64,000 nt of DNA from positions 1 to 64,000 of the forward strand of contig NZ_DATDMY010000003.1 of the NCBI RefSeq assembly GCF_036518555.1, given 5' to 3'. Position 1 is the stretch's first letter. Each line of letters opens with the position of its first letter. Source of the stretch: Dokdonella_A sp036518555. Its GTDB lineage: Bacteria > Pseudomonadota > Gammaproteobacteria > Xanthomonadales > Rhodanobacteraceae. Positions 1 through 9,905 of the stretch are shown here, in pieces. Under the pieces are notes generated by a model. That model searched no databases, was not told where the DNA came from, and was given only the letters and a program-made list of their open reading frames with translations. The position numbers and the translations under genes were made by a program.

Positions 1-2356
1 TGACGCCGGTCACGTAGCGCTTGTCGAACAGGTTGTTGACGAAGAATGCCACACCGAAGCGCGAATTGTCGGAGGTCCAGCCGATGCGCGCATCGGTACG
101 CTGCTGCGCGCTGCCGACGCTGAAGTTCGGACTGACCTCGCAGGTACCCTGCAGCACGGAATCGGCGTTGCAACGCGACTTGCCGCGCCACGCGTGCGAG
201 AGGTCGAACTCGACGTTGCCGCCCAGGACCGCGCGCCAGGTGTAGGCGAAGCCCGCCGACATCGACCAGCGCGGCTCGCCGGTCGGTTCGCCGCCGAGAT
301 CCACCCCGGACGGCGCGATCGCGTGGCCGTAGGTCGAGTCGATGTACGCACTCGTGAACGTGAGGCGGAGGTCGTCGGTCGGCGCCCACTGTGCCTCGAC
401 CTCGAGGCCGTCCGCCTTCTGGTTGCTGCTGCTGACGAGGTAGCGCGGCACGCCTGAGCCGGCCGTGTTCGGATCGAGCGTGAGCGACTGGCGGTTGTCG
501 TAATCGTAATGGTAGATCGACGCGTTGAGCAGCAGGCCGTACTCGGGGAACGTGCTCTTCACGCCCGCTTCGTAGTTCCACACCTTTTCGGGTTCGAAGC
601 GCGAAGCGACCTGCACGCTGTTGTACCCGCCCGCCTTGTAGCCCTTGGTCGCGGACGCGTAGGCCATCACGTCCGGCGTGAAGCGGTAGTCGAGGACGAC
701 GCGCGGGCTGGTGTCGTTCCAGCTGTCCTTGAACGTCACCGGCACGCCGACCGCGTCGGTGAAGACGAGGTTCTGCTGGAACGTCTCGATCGGGATGCCG
801 ATGAGGTCGAGCACGCCGGCCGCCTGCAACTGCGCGAGCGTCGCGTCCAGGCCGGGCGCCTGGCGCGGCGCGTTGAACCACGAAAACGTCTTCTCGTCGC
901 GCGTGAAGCGCACGCCGGTGGTGAGGTTCCAGTTCGAGCCGAGATGCCAGATCACGTCGCCGTAGGCGGCGAAGGCCTTGAAGCGGCCGTTGTTGGAGAT
1001 CTGTTCGCGCCACGGTTCGCCGAGCAGCGTGTTCGGGAAACCGTTCAACGCGAGCACCTGGCTCAGGTAGGCGTAGAGGGTGCCGTCCGGCGTCGGCGCC
1101 GGCGACAGGTTCAGCGCGAGCGTGTCGATGCCATCGGTGAAGATGTCGGTCCGGCTCGTCTGATGCGCATGCTCGTTGTAGTAGCTCGCGCCGGCGACCC
1201 AGTCCATCAGCGACGTGTTGCCGGCGAACTTGAACTCCTGGTACCAGCTGCTGTTCGACTCGATGTTCGACGTCGAGAGATAGCTCACGATGTGGTTGGT
1301 GCCGTCGTAGTCGCCGCGGTTGAGCGTGTCGAAGTCGCGCCAGGCGGTGGTCGAGGTGAAGCTCGCCCATCCGAACTCGTGGTCGATCGACAACGTCGCG
1401 CCGTCGAAGCGGCGCGACTCGCGCGGATCGACCGTGTCGTTGTAGAGGGGCGCATGCAGCGGATCGAGGAACGTCGACGGGTCGGCGGGGAAGGGCGGGC
1501 GCTGGTAGGTGTCGTCGGCGAGCGGGACCAGGCCGATCGCGGGCTTCGGCAACTGGTTCAACTTCTCATGGTCCCACGACAGCAGCACGCGCGTGTCGTC
1601 GGTCGCGTTCCAGCGCCAGGCCGCGCGCGTGCCCCAGTCGTCGTCGCCGCCATAGCGCGTCGCATTCGCCGCGTCGCGGATCCAGCCTTCACTCTGGTTG
1701 TCGACGACGCTGAAGCGCAGCGCCATGTCGTCGCGCAGCGGCAGGTTGAGCAGGCCGTCGATGTACTGGCGGCCGTAGTTGCCCACGCGCACGCGGGCGC
1801 GGTCCTCGAACGTGTTCGACGGCTCGTTCGTGACGATCGAGATCGCGCCGGCGGCGGCGTTGCGTCCGAACAGCGTGCCCTGCGGTCCCTTGAGCACTTC
1901 GATGCGCTTGACGTCGTTGAACGCGAGCAGGGCGCCGCCGGAGCGCGCTGCGTAGACGCCGTCGATGTAGACGCCCACCGCCGATTCGGTGCCGACGCCG
2001 AAGTCGTCGGTGGCGATGCCGCGGATCTGGTAGTTCGGCTGGGTCGGCTGTTCGCCGTTGACGACGAGGCCTGGTACGAACAGGCTCATGCGGCTGAGGT
2101 CGGTCGCCGCGAGCGTGTCGATCTGCTTCGCGGTGACGATCTGCAGCGGGATCGGCACTTCCTGCATTTCCTGCACGCGACTCTGCGCCGTGACCGTGAT
2201 CACGTCGAGGCGCCGGGTCTCGTCGGACGGCGCGCCGTCCGTCGGGCCCGGCTCCTGCGCGTCGTCGGCGGCGAAGGCCGTTGGCACGGCGACCGCGGCG
2301 AGGCCCGACAGCGCACGGGCGAGGCACAGCGCGAGCGCGCGTTTGCGGATGATCAT
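1..2356 (-). CDS. TonB-dependent outer-membrane receptor (3' end outside window)
   Basis: The gene encodes a TonB-dependent receptor for energised uptake of an unknown ligand across the outer membrane. The visible 785 residues begin with a signal peptide ending near TAFAA (about residue 30). A TonB-box-like DVITVTA follows at about 51-57, then the plug (VDGVYA-like, VLKGPQGTLFGRNAAAGAI) and a beta-barrel rich in aromatic strands. The last visible residues, NNLFDKRYV, are typical of the final strands, so only about 20-30 residues are missing. It lies downstream of, and on the same strand as, the AraC / beta-helix / diheme cytochrome genes, so it may import the substrate of that group. The plug resembles receptors for organic ligands as well as iron chelates, so the substrate is not assigned. 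Confidence 0.93.
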   Translation of the reverse strand, partial: MIIRKRALALCLARALSGLAAVAVPTAFAADDAQEPGPTDGAPSDETRRLDVITVTAQSRVQEMQEVPIPLQIVTAKQIDTLAATDLSRMSLFVPGLVVNGEQPTQPNYQIRGIATDDFGVGTESAVGVYIDGVYAARSGGALLAFNDVKRIEVLKGPQGTLFGRNAAAGAISIVTNEPSNTFEDRARVRVGNYGRQYIDGLLNLPLRDDMALRFSVVDNQSEGWIRDAANATRYGGDDDWGTRAAWRWNATDDTRVLLSWDHEKLNQLPKPAIGLVPLADDTYQRPPFPADPSTFLDPLHAPLYNDTVDPRESRRFDGATLSIDHEFGWASFTSTTAWRDFDTLNRGDYDGTNHIVSYLSTSNIESNSSWYQEFKFAGNTSLMDWVAGASYYNEHAHQTSRTDIFTDGIDTLALNLSPAPTPDGTLYAYLSQVLALNGFPNTLLGEPWREQISNNGRFKAFAAYGDVIWHLGSNWNLTTGVRFTRDEKTFSWFNAPRQAPGLDATLAQLQAAGVLDLIGIPIETFQQNLVFTDAVGVPVTFKDSWNDTSPRVVLDYRFTPDVMAYASATKGYKAGGYNSVQVASRFEPEKVWNYEAGVKSTFPEYGLLLNASIYHYDYDNRQSLTLDPNTAGSGVPRYLVSSSNQKADGLEVEAQWAPTDDLRLTFTSAYIDSTYGHAIAPSGVDLGGEPTGEPRWSMSAGFAYTWRAVLGGNVEFDLSHAWRGKSRCNADSVLQGTCEVSPNFSVGSAQQRTDARIGWTSDNSRFGVAFFVNNLFDKRYVTGV

Positions 2357-2407
2357 GGATGGGTTCCCCTTGCTGGTTGCGGGCGTGCGCCCGTCGCGTC
2401 ATTCGTA

Positions 2408-3583
2408 TCAGCCCGTGCCGCTGCACGACCCCTGTCGTGCGGCGATCCACGTACGGATCAGCTCCAGCCCTTCGCGATGGACGGTGCTGCGGCCGAGTTC
2501 GGGCATCATCACGCCGGGCTCGACCGACTCCATGCGGAACGGCAGGATCGAGTCGCCCGGCTTGCCGGGCACGATGTCGAAGAAGTGGTCGCCGGTGCCG
2601 CGACCGGCCGCGACCGGCGGCTTGCAGATGCCGAGATGGCGATCATCCGGCGTGGCGATGTCGAGGCTCAACGCGGTCGTGTTCGCGGCGCCCCTCGCGT
2701 TGTGGCAGTGGCCGCAATTGATGTCGAGGTAGGCGCGTGCACGGGCGTCGAGCGGCTGCGCGGCGTCGCTCCAGACCGCGTTGCGCGGCGCCGCCGCGGG
2801 CGCGGGCGCGCCGGCGAGATAGCCGACGCGGGCGAGTTCGGCGAGCTGGTTGCGTACGCCGTCGGCGTAACGGAAATCGCGGTTGAGGTGGCGCGCCTTC
2901 GGCCCGATAGGGCCGATCTCGCGCGTGATCCAGTCGCGCGCGTGGCAGCTCGCGCACTGACCCTCGTCGGGTACGACGTAGTTGAACGCCTCGCGCGCGC
3001 CGCCGGCGTCGACGAGTTCGAGCGGGATGACGTCGCCCGTGCGCGCGAGGTTCGCGTCGGTCTGCGCCGCGTTCCACACGTAGGGGAATGCGACCCAGCC
3101 GTCCTCGCGACGCACGAGCAGGCGCGTCTCGACGAGTCGCACGTGATCGAGGTCGACGCCGGAGGGGCCGTAGTCGTGTGCCGCGTCGTAGGTGCGCGCG
3201 ACGGCGACCGCCGACCTCGCGGCGCCGTCGGGCAGCGGGTAGTAGAACGTCTTGCTGATGATCGTGCCGACCGGAAAGTCGAATGCGTCGGTGGCCGAGT
3301 AGTTCGCCGACGTACCCTTGGGCATCCAGATCGTGCGCAGCTTGTGCGCGTAGTCGGTGAATAGTGGCGTGTTGAGATCGTACGGCACGACGCCGTCGTT
3401 CGGTACGAGGCGCTTCCCGGCGACGTCGAGCACATGCCAGTCGCTGAGCCGTTGCGGTCGGCCGTCGGCATGGAAGGCGACCGGTGGCGGCGCGCGGTGG
3501 CATGCGCCGAGGGCGAGCAGCGCCGCCGCGACGACGATCGCGCGCGCGAGCGACGAAGCCTTCGCGAAGCCGCGGCCGATCAT
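2408..3583 (-). CDS. SO2930-family diheme c-type cytochrome lipoprotein
   Basis: The 391-residue exported protein has a lipobox (LALGAC, Cys28) and two c-heme motifs, CASCH at 210-214 and CGHCH at 290-294. It matches what I know of the TIGR03806 family (SO_2930-like), which regularly occurs beside a beta-helix protein and whose function is unknown. Its ATG overlaps the beta-helix stop by four bases (ATGA), so the two are translationally coupled and probably form one complex at the membrane. Two hemes and the neighbouring TonB receptor suggest periplasmic oxidation of an imported substrate, but this is inference. Confidence 0.88.
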   Translation of the reverse strand: MIGRGFAKASSLARAIVVAAALLALGACHRAPPPVAFHADGRPQRLSDWHVLDVAGKRLVPNDGVVPYDLNTPLFTDYAHKLRTIWMPKGTSANYSATDAFDFPVGTIISKTFYYPLPDGAARSAVAVARTYDAAHDYGPSGVDLDHVRLVETRLLVRREDGWVAFPYVWNAAQTDANLARTGDVIPLELVDAGGAREAFNYVVPDEGQCASCHARDWITREIGPIGPKARHLNRDFRYADGVRNQLAELARVGYLAGAPAPAAAPRNAVWSDAAQPLDARARAYLDINCGHCHNARGAANTTALSLDIATPDDRHLGICKPPVAAGRGTGDHFFDIVPGKPGDSILPFRMESVEPGVMMPELGRSTVHREGLELIRTWIAARQGSCSGTG

Positions 3584-4815
3584 GCCTTGCCCGGGAGGGC
3601 GACCGGCGGCAGCTTCTCGAGCGTGCACCGGTACGGCTTCGTGTCGGTGCTCGGGTTCTTGTAGCTGCCGGGGCCGTCCGCATTGAGCACGCCGACGTCG
3701 CCGTTCTGCACGCAGATGCGGTCGGCCGGGGGCGGCAGGCCGTCGACGAGCGCCTTGGTGTCGACGTAGCCGTCCCAGACGATGTCGGGGAAATGACCGG
3801 TCACGCCATAGACCGCGCTCTTGAGGATCTTGAGGTCCATGCCGTCGGGCGAGTCGCCACCGCCCTTGAAGCGGTTGTCGTAGATGAAGATGCCCTTCGG
3901 GTACGGGTTGTAGTTCGGGTCGACGCCCGTCTTGTTGTAATAGTTGGTCGAGAAGTAGCTCGACACGATCACGTTCGCGGTCCGGTGGTCGGCGATGTCG
4001 TTGTCGAAGATCTCGACGCGATCGTTCGAGTTGACGATCACGCCGGACCCGGCGGGCACGCTCGCGACCGCGGCGCCCTTCGCGGCGAAGTTGCCCGTGT
4101 TGTTGTCGAACACCCTGTTCTTGAACACGCGCGCGTTGCGCCCGGCCTGCGACAGGTTCGGCATGTTGAACACGAGGATGCCGCCGGTGTTCTGCGTCGC
4201 GGTGTTCTCGTAGACGTCCGCGTCGACCGAGTTCTCGATCTCGATGCCGGCGACGTTGCGCTCGGCGCGGTTGCGCCGCACCACGATCGTCTTCGACTGG
4301 CCGACGTAGATGCCCGCGTCGGATGCGCCGATGACCACCGAGTCCTCGATGAGCACGTTGCTGGTCTTGACCGGGTAGAGGCCGTAGGCGCCATTGGTCG
4401 TCTTCGGGCCGCCGGTCCATTCGACGCGCACCCCGCGGATCGTGATGTTCGAGCCTTCGTTGATCTTCAGCGCATCGCCCTTGGTGTCTTCGAGTGCGAG
4501 GTTCTCGATCGTGAAGTCGCTCGCATTGACGAGCAGTCCCTCGGGACCGACCACCTGGCCCCTGAACGAGAGCACGGTCCTGTCCATGCCGGCGCCGCGG
4601 ATCGTCACGCCGTTGCTGCGCAGGCTTAGACCGCGGGTCATCGCGTAGTGGCCGGCGGGGATCTCGATCACGCTGCCCGGCCTGGCGTCGAGGAGCCTCT
4701 GTTGCAGGTCGCTCTGGAAGGCGGCATCAGCGCCGCTCTGCGCGGGCGGCGGCGCGGTTTCGCTGCAGCCGCAGAGGGCGGCCGCGACCATGATCGTGGC
4801 AAGGCTGAGGCGCAT
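3580..4815 (-). CDS. parallel beta-helix repeat lipoprotein (TIGR03805-like)
   Basis: A 411-residue exported lipoprotein: the N-terminus is hydrophobic and ends in LCGC (Cys17). The rest is a right-handed parallel beta-helix with repeated short strands and Asn/Gly turns (NVLIEDSVV, NTGGILVFN, NNTGNF). The fold is shared with polysaccharide lyases and epimerases, but no catalytic motif can be assigned. The start is fixed by an AGGGAG ribosome-binding site eight bases upstream; longer readings run through non-conserved sequence. It is paired with the diheme cytochrome by a four-base overlap, the arrangement described for TIGR03805/TIGR03806. Function of the pair is unknown. Confidence 0.87.
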   Translation of the reverse strand: MRLSLATIMVAAALCGCSETAPPPAQSGADAAFQSDLQQRLLDARPGSVIEIPAGHYAMTRGLSLRSNGVTIRGAGMDRTVLSFRGQVVGPEGLLVNASDFTIENLALEDTKGDALKINEGSNITIRGVRVEWTGGPKTTNGAYGLYPVKTSNVLIEDSVVIGASDAGIYVGQSKTIVVRRNRAERNVAGIEIENSVDADVYENTATQNTGGILVFNMPNLSQAGRNARVFKNRVFDNNTGNFAAKGAAVASVPAGSGVIVNSNDRVEIFDNDIADHRTANVIVSSYFSTNYYNKTGVDPNYNPYPKGIFIYDNRFKGGGDSPDGMDLKILKSAVYGVTGHFPDIVWDGYVDTKALVDGLPPPADRICVQNGDVGVLNADGPGSYKNPSTDTKPYRCTLEKLPPVALPGKA

Positions 4816-4960
4816 GACGTCGGCTCCCTTGGAATCCCCGGGGTGCGGCGGCTGGAACGTCCATGCCGCGGCGTATTGCCGCACTCTCGGTGAACTCGTC
4901 GCGATCCGCGAGGGGGGGATTTTCCGCCAATGGGGGGTGAATCGGCCAACCCGTGCGTGG

Positions 4961-6031
4961 CTAGGCGATCGCCTGGCGCGCCGCTTGCGGTGGCATGCCG
5001 GTCCAGCGCTTGAACGCGCGACGGAACTCGCGCGGATCGCTGAAGCCGAGCTCGTTGCCGATCTCCGCGACGCTGAGGGGGCCGCGTTGCAGCAGGTCGA
5101 GCGCGCGCTCGGCCCGCACGCGGTCGTGGATCTCGCGGAAGACGCAGCCACGGTCGGCGAGGCGTCGGCGTAACGAGCGTTCGCTGAGGTTCAGGGTGCG
5201 GGCGACGTCCGGCAGTCGTGGATGCTCGCGCAGGCGGTTGCGCAGCAGGTGCTCGACCGAGGTGACGAGCTCGTCGCCGTGCGTGCCCGCATTGGCGAGC
5301 TGCTGGCGGCACAGCAGCAGCGCCTGCGTCGCCGTGAGGGGGTTGTGGCTCGCGAGCGGATGCGAGAGCCAGCGCGTGTCGATGATGGCCCGGTTGCCGT
5401 TCGCGCCGAAGCGCAGTTCGCAGCCGAAGAACGACGCATAGTCGCCGCGGTACGCGGGCGCCGGATACGCCAGCTCGAGTCGCTGCACGGCGAACGACGG
5501 ACCGACCAGGCCGCGCGCGACCGCGAACGAACTCGCGAACAGCTCCTCGCAGAGGAACGGCAGCAGGTCGGGATCGCGGAAGCGCGGCCAGGCCGCGAGC
5601 GCGACTTCGCGCTCGTCGATCGCTTCGAACGTGACGTCGAGCAGGCTGCCGCACACGCGATGATGTTCGATGCCCACGCGCATCGCGTCGCCGAACGTCC
5701 GTGCGGTCATCATCGCGAGGCCGAGCAGGCCGAAGCTGCCGACGGTTTCGTTGCAGCCGACGCGCAATCCGAGCGCGGGCTCGTCGAGTGCCTTGAGCGC
5801 GCGCCGGATGACGATGCTCGCCTGGCGGTACGACACGCGCAGCGCGGGATCGGTCAATTGTGCGACGCCGAGACCGAGACCGGCGAACCAGCGATCGCAG
5901 GCGATCCCACGCGCCTTGGCGAGCTCCGTGAGGTGCACGAGCACGTTCGGCGGGATGTCCGCGAGCGTGTAGCGTGCATCCGCGTTGCGTACGGCGTCCG
6001 CATTCGCGTCCGCATCGGCGTGCTGCATCAT
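4961..6031 (-). CDS. AraC-family transcriptional regulator (OruR/ArgR-like N-domain)
   Basis: 356 residues. An N-terminal Arabinose_bd-type ligand domain spans roughly residues 25-210 and a two-helix-turn-helix AraC domain roughly 255-350 (LNLSERSLRRRLADRGC, then IGNELGFSDPREFRRAFKRWTGMPP). It lies 145 bases upstream of the beta-helix/diheme pair on the same strand and is the obvious candidate regulator of those genes and the TonB receptor. The very N-terminus is a low-complexity ADADANADA stretch; either of two adjacent ATG codons could start it. Confidence 0.9.
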   Translation of the reverse strand: MMQHADADANADAVRNADARYTLADIPPNVLVHLTELAKARGIACDRWFAGLGLGVAQLTDPALRVSYRQASIVIRRALKALDEPALGLRVGCNETVGSFGLLGLAMMTARTFGDAMRVGIEHHRVCGSLLDVTFEAIDEREVALAAWPRFRDPDLLPFLCEELFASSFAVARGLVGPSFAVQRLELAYPAPAYRGDYASFFGCELRFGANGNRAIIDTRWLSHPLASHNPLTATQALLLCRQQLANAGTHGDELVTSVEHLLRNRLREHPRLPDVARTLNLSERSLRRRLADRGCVFREIHDRVRAERALDLLQRGPLSVAEIGNELGFSDPREFRRAFKRWTGMPPQAARQAIA

Positions 6032-6110
6032 CGGTGGAACCCGCGCCTCGTGGCCAAGCCGCTATCTAGCACGCGCGTCGTCGCCGTGCTTCACGCAGCG
6101 CAGCATCCGC

Positions 6111-8660
6111 TCACGGCAACAGGTCCACCGCCGCGACCACGGCACGCTCGAAGCGCGCATCGAGGCTGGCGTCGCCCGGTGCGCCGCCATCGCTCCAGCG
6201 CTGCAGCAGCCGCGCGAGTTCTTCCGCGGGCCCGATCGTGGGGCCCCCGCCCATGCGCGCGGACAGGCGGCCGATCTGCACGGCGCGGCGGCGCTCGAGG
6301 TCGTGGGCCGGCGATTCGAGGCCGGCGAGCAGCTCGAGTTCGACCAGCGTGTCGCGAAGCTGTTCATCGAGATCGGCGTCGCCTCGCGGCGGCGCGCCGG
6401 ACTGCGCCGCATCGAAGCGCGCTTGCAGCGCCTGCGCCGCGACGTCGGCGGGCGGGACGGGCTGCCAGCGATCGCGGGCGGTGTCGGCGGAGATCGTCGC
6501 CGTCTCGAGCGCACGGCAGGCGCGATAATTGTCGAGCCATGCACGGAAGCGAGCGTGACGCCGGGCGCGATCCTCGCGCTGCGCCAGCTCGCGTAGCCGC
6601 TCGCGTGCCTGGGCATGCCGTTGCGCCAGCGCCTCGTCGCGCGGGCGCAACGCGTCCCATGCCGCCTGCAGGCGACCGATCGCGCCGCGATCGGGTGGCG
6701 CGCCGGCGGCAGCGAGCGCTTCCAGCTCGACGCAGATGTCTTCCGCCTGCCGCCGCGCATCGAGGTCGCGGGCGTCGCGCTCGCTGCGCTCGGCGTCGAG
6801 CTTGCCGAACACGCGATCGATCGCCGCGCGGAACGCGGTCCACTGGGCCTGGTCGCGTGCGCGACGACCCTGGCCGGCGCGTTGCCAGCGTTGCTGCAGT
6901 TCGCGCGCGGCGGCGACCGCGCCGCGCGGCAATGCGTCCGCGAGCGCCTCGGCTTCCGCGACGAGCGCCGCCTTCGTGCGCTCGACGTCGGCATCGCGAC
7001 GCTCGATGCGAGCGTCGAGTGCGGCCAGCGCCGACTTGAGCGCCTGTGCGAGCGCCTTGCGTTCGCGCGGCTCGACGCGATCGAGCGCACGCAGCGCATC
7101 GATCGTCTCGCGCCGCAGAGTCGCGACCGTGGCCGGAGCGTCGCCGTCGTCCGCCAGCGCGGCGACGCGATCGAGCACGCCACGAATGGCGACGGCCTGC
7201 GACTCGCGCAATTCGTGGCGCTTCTTGAAGTAGCCTTGCGCGGGCGCGAGCGCGGCGCGACAGCCCGCATGGAAACGGCGTGCGAGGTCGCCTGCGCGCG
7301 CGCTGCCGCCTTCGAGCGCATCGAGTCGGCTCCATGCGGCTTGCGCCTCGCGCACCTTGCTGGCGACTGCGTCCGGATGCAGTCCGCTGCCGGGCAACGC
7401 CTCGATCGCTTCGCACAGTTGCTGGCGGTGCTGGTTGTCGGCCCACCGCTGCCAGCGGCTCAGTTCGCCGTAGCGCGCCTCGATCGCGGCGAACTGCGTC
7501 GCGAGCGCCTTCGGGAGCGGCGCCTCGATGCGCCGGCGGACCTCGTCGGTGCGAGCCTTCGCCGCATGCGCCGACGCGCTTTGGCCGGCGTCGAGCGCCG
7601 CCGAGCAGTCGCGCAAGGCTGCTTCGAGTTCGCCGAGCAGCGCGCGCTGCTGTTCGGCCTGCTGCCGGCGCGCGGCTTGCGCTTCATCGAGCGAAGCCGC
7701 GAAGCGCGCCTGGGCGATCAGTGGTGCGACCACCGCATCGGCGTCGGTCGCCTCGGCCGCTCCGGCTCCGACCGGCGCCTCCGTCGGCGCGGTCGTCGTC
7801 GCGTCCGTCGTTGCCGCGTGCGTCGCTGTGGTGGCCGGTGCGCTTGCCTCGTTCACGGTCGCGGTCGCGCGCTCGCGCGACGTCGCCGGTTCGCGACTCG
7901 CCGCGAGCAGCGCACGCGCGGCCTGGAAGCGCTGCCGCAACAGCGGCGTCGCGGCCGGTTCGATCGTAGCCCACTGCTCGACCAGCTCGCGCTCGGCGTC
8001 GGCGTGGTCGGGCACGCGCAGCAGCTGTTCGGCGCGCTCGCACAGCTGGCGCACGCGCCGCTCGAGCATGGCTTCGTCGCCGCGCTCCATGCGCAGCGCC
8101 TCGATGCGCTCGCGCGCGCGACGGCTCACCTGTTTGTCGGACTTGCGCGCGCGTTCGGCGAGCCGCTCGAGCATGGCTTCGTCGGAGAGGCGATCGACGA
8201 GGGAAAGGCGGATCGCGGCATCGCGGTCGGCGAGCGCGCGTTCGAGCAGCAGCGCCGGTCGCGTGACCTGATCGAGGGCCGCGCGCCGCAGTTCGGGTTC
8301 GCGCGCGTGCGAGGCGATCCGCTCCGCGAGCTCGGGGTCCTCCTGTGCCTTGAGCAGGCGCAGGCGCTCCGCCAGTGGCGGAGCGGCTGCGTGGCTGCCC
8401 GTGAGCAGGTCCAGCCAGAGCGTGCGCGCCTCGCTGCGCACGCCGGCGTCGGCATCGTCGCGCGAGAGCCCCTGCGCGATCCCGGGATCGGCCAGGCGCT
8501 TCGCGGCGGCAATGCGCACGCCGGCATCGGCATCCTCGCGCGCGAGGCGACCGAGGCTTGCGACGAGGTCGGCGTCATGGTCGTGCGCGACCGCGCTGCG
8601 CCGCTGCGCGGGATCCTTGGACTGCCAGCGCGGCTTGCTGAGGAATGCGGGCAATTTCAT
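6111..8660 (-). CDS. DUF349-repeat protein
   Basis: 849 residues, almost entirely helical and rich in Ala, Arg and Glu. The N-terminal third (about 30-220) looks like short HEAT-like repeats (LAREDADAGVRIAAAKRLAD). The rest carries several DUF349 repeats with the characteristic W..R..F pattern (FHAGCRAALAPAQGYFKKRHE, WTAFRAAIDRVF). DUF349 proteins are widespread in Gammaproteobacteria and lack an established biochemical activity. No signal peptide is seen, so it is probably cytoplasmic. The start MKLPAFLSK is used because the upstream extension is not conserved-looking. The gene follows the TraB-like gene by ten bases and may be co-transcribed with it. Confidence 0.82.
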   Translation of the reverse strand: MKLPAFLSKPRWQSKDPAQRRSAVAHDHDADLVASLGRLAREDADAGVRIAAAKRLADPGIAQGLSRDDADAGVRSEARTLWLDLLTGSHAAAPPLAERLRLLKAQEDPELAERIASHAREPELRRAALDQVTRPALLLERALADRDAAIRLSLVDRLSDEAMLERLAERARKSDKQVSRRARERIEALRMERGDEAMLERRVRQLCERAEQLLRVPDHADAERELVEQWATIEPAATPLLRQRFQAARALLAASREPATSRERATATVNEASAPATTATHAATTDATTTAPTEAPVGAGAAEATDADAVVAPLIAQARFAASLDEAQAARRQQAEQQRALLGELEAALRDCSAALDAGQSASAHAAKARTDEVRRRIEAPLPKALATQFAAIEARYGELSRWQRWADNQHRQQLCEAIEALPGSGLHPDAVASKVREAQAAWSRLDALEGGSARAGDLARRFHAGCRAALAPAQGYFKKRHELRESQAVAIRGVLDRVAALADDGDAPATVATLRRETIDALRALDRVEPRERKALAQALKSALAALDARIERRDADVERTKAALVAEAEALADALPRGAVAAARELQQRWQRAGQGRRARDQAQWTAFRAAIDRVFGKLDAERSERDARDLDARRQAEDICVELEALAAAGAPPDRGAIGRLQAAWDALRPRDEALAQRHAQARERLRELAQREDRARRHARFRAWLDNYRACRALETATISADTARDRWQPVPPADVAAQALQARFDAAQSGAPPRGDADLDEQLRDTLVELELLAGLESPAHDLERRRAVQIGRLSARMGGGPTIGPAEELARLLQRWSDGGAPGDASLDARFERAVVAAVDLLP

Positions 8661-8670
8661 CGGGCGTGGA

Positions 8671-9879
8671 TCACAGGAGGTTCGTGATGATGTGGAAGCC
8701 GGCGACATACTCGCCGACGATGGTGCCGAGCGTGACGAACATGAAGTTCAGCAGCGTGCGCGCGATGCGATTCTTCCACCAGCCGGTCCAGTGCGCGACA
8801 TCGTCGCGCAGGCTGTCGAAGTCGGCGACGCGCGGTTTGCGCAGCCACGCCTCGACGCCGGCGCTGAAGGCCGACGCGGGCACGCCGGGCCGGAACGGCT
8901 TGAGCGGCGCGGCGATGAATGCCGCGATCACGCTGAGCGGGTGGGCCGCGGCGACGATCGCGCCGAGCGCGGCGGCGCCGCCCGTGAACAGCGTCCAGGC
9001 GAGCAGCGCGTCGGTACCCGCGCGCGCGCCGCGCGTGAATGCGAAGCCGATCGCGCCGGCGATCACCACGAACACGCCGAACGCGAGCCACTTAGGCCAG
9101 CGCGAGGGCGGCGGCACCTGCGACAGCTTCTCGACCAGCGGGCGCGGCATCTCGGTCTGGTTCGACAGCTCGCGCTGGATGCCGGCGAGGTGGCCGGCGC
9201 CGATCACGACGAGCACGCGACGCGCCTCGCCCGAAGCGGCCTGCTCGCGCAAACGTGCGGTCATGTAACGGTCGCGCTCGCCGATCAATGCGTCGTAGAG
9301 CGGCGGCGACTCGCGCGCGAACTCGCTGAACATGCTGCCGAGCAGGTCGCCGCGCTTGAGCTTCTCGATCTCGTCCTCGCTGACGTCCTCGCGCGTGAGC
9401 ACGCTCGCGCCGAGCCCTCCGACGATCGACAGGCGGTCGAGGAAGCCGACGCTGTGGTAGGCGCGCTTGAGCGTGACGCCGATTTCGCGATCGACGAGCC
9501 AGATCGGCAGCCCGCGTTCGTCGGCGCCGTCGATCGCGGCCTTCATTTCGGCGCCGGGCTCGATGCCGAACTGCTCGGCAAGCCGGCGCTGGAACGCCGA
9601 CAAGGCGAGGTTCGCCGCGACGAGCCCGACCTTGCCCTGGCGAATCACCTGGAACAGGTCGAGGCGGCGGAACGCCTCGGGGTCGCGTATCGACTGGTAG
9701 CGCGGCTCGCACAGTTCGACCGCGACGGCGTCGAAGGCTTCGCGCTGCAGGATCTCGCGCACCGCGTCGGCGCTCACGCGCGACACGTGCGCGGTGCCGA
9801 GCAGCACGTACTCGACGTCGCCACGGCGCACGCGGGCCACGGGTTGCCCGGCGAGGGCGTCGGTGGGGTGGGTGTTCAT
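8671..9879 (-). CDS. TraB/GumN (PrgY-like) membrane protein
   Basis: 402 residues. The N-terminal TraB domain shows LLGTAHVS, VAVELCEPRY and VIGAGHLAGI, the GTAHVS/E/GxGH signature of the TraB-PrgY-GumN superfamily, which is thought to be related to metal-dependent hydrolases. The C-terminal third has hydrophobic helices (WLAFGVFVVIAGAIGFAF, a paired hairpin, and a final IVGEYVAGFHIITNLL). It is likely an inner-membrane protein with a cytoplasmic or periplasmic TraB domain; the physiological substrate is unknown. The ribosome-binding site is weak. It is followed closely by the DUF349 gene. Confidence 0.85.
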   Translation of the reverse strand: MNTHPTDALAGQPVARVRRGDVEYVLLGTAHVSRVSADAVREILQREAFDAVAVELCEPRYQSIRDPEAFRRLDLFQVIRQGKVGLVAANLALSAFQRRLAEQFGIEPGAEMKAAIDGADERGLPIWLVDREIGVTLKRAYHSVGFLDRLSIVGGLGASVLTREDVSEDEIEKLKRGDLLGSMFSEFARESPPLYDALIGERDRYMTARLREQAASGEARRVLVVIGAGHLAGIQRELSNQTEMPRPLVEKLSQVPPPSRWPKWLAFGVFVVIAGAIGFAFTRGARAGTDALLAWTLFTGGAAALGAIVAAAHPLSVIAAFIAAPLKPFRPGVPASAFSAGVEAWLRKPRVADFDSLRDDVAHWTGWWKNRIARTLLNFMFVTLGTIVGEYVAGFHIITNLL

Positions 9880-9905
9880 CGGCTCATGGCCCGCGGCGTC
9901 GGCGT

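Noticed and set aside
509..3364. Long plus-strand open frame (951 codons)
   Set aside because: It is the antisense of the TonB receptor and the diheme cytochrome. Composition is Arg/Val/Ala-rich with no domain, and the minus-strand genes have clear signal peptides, motifs and coupled stops.
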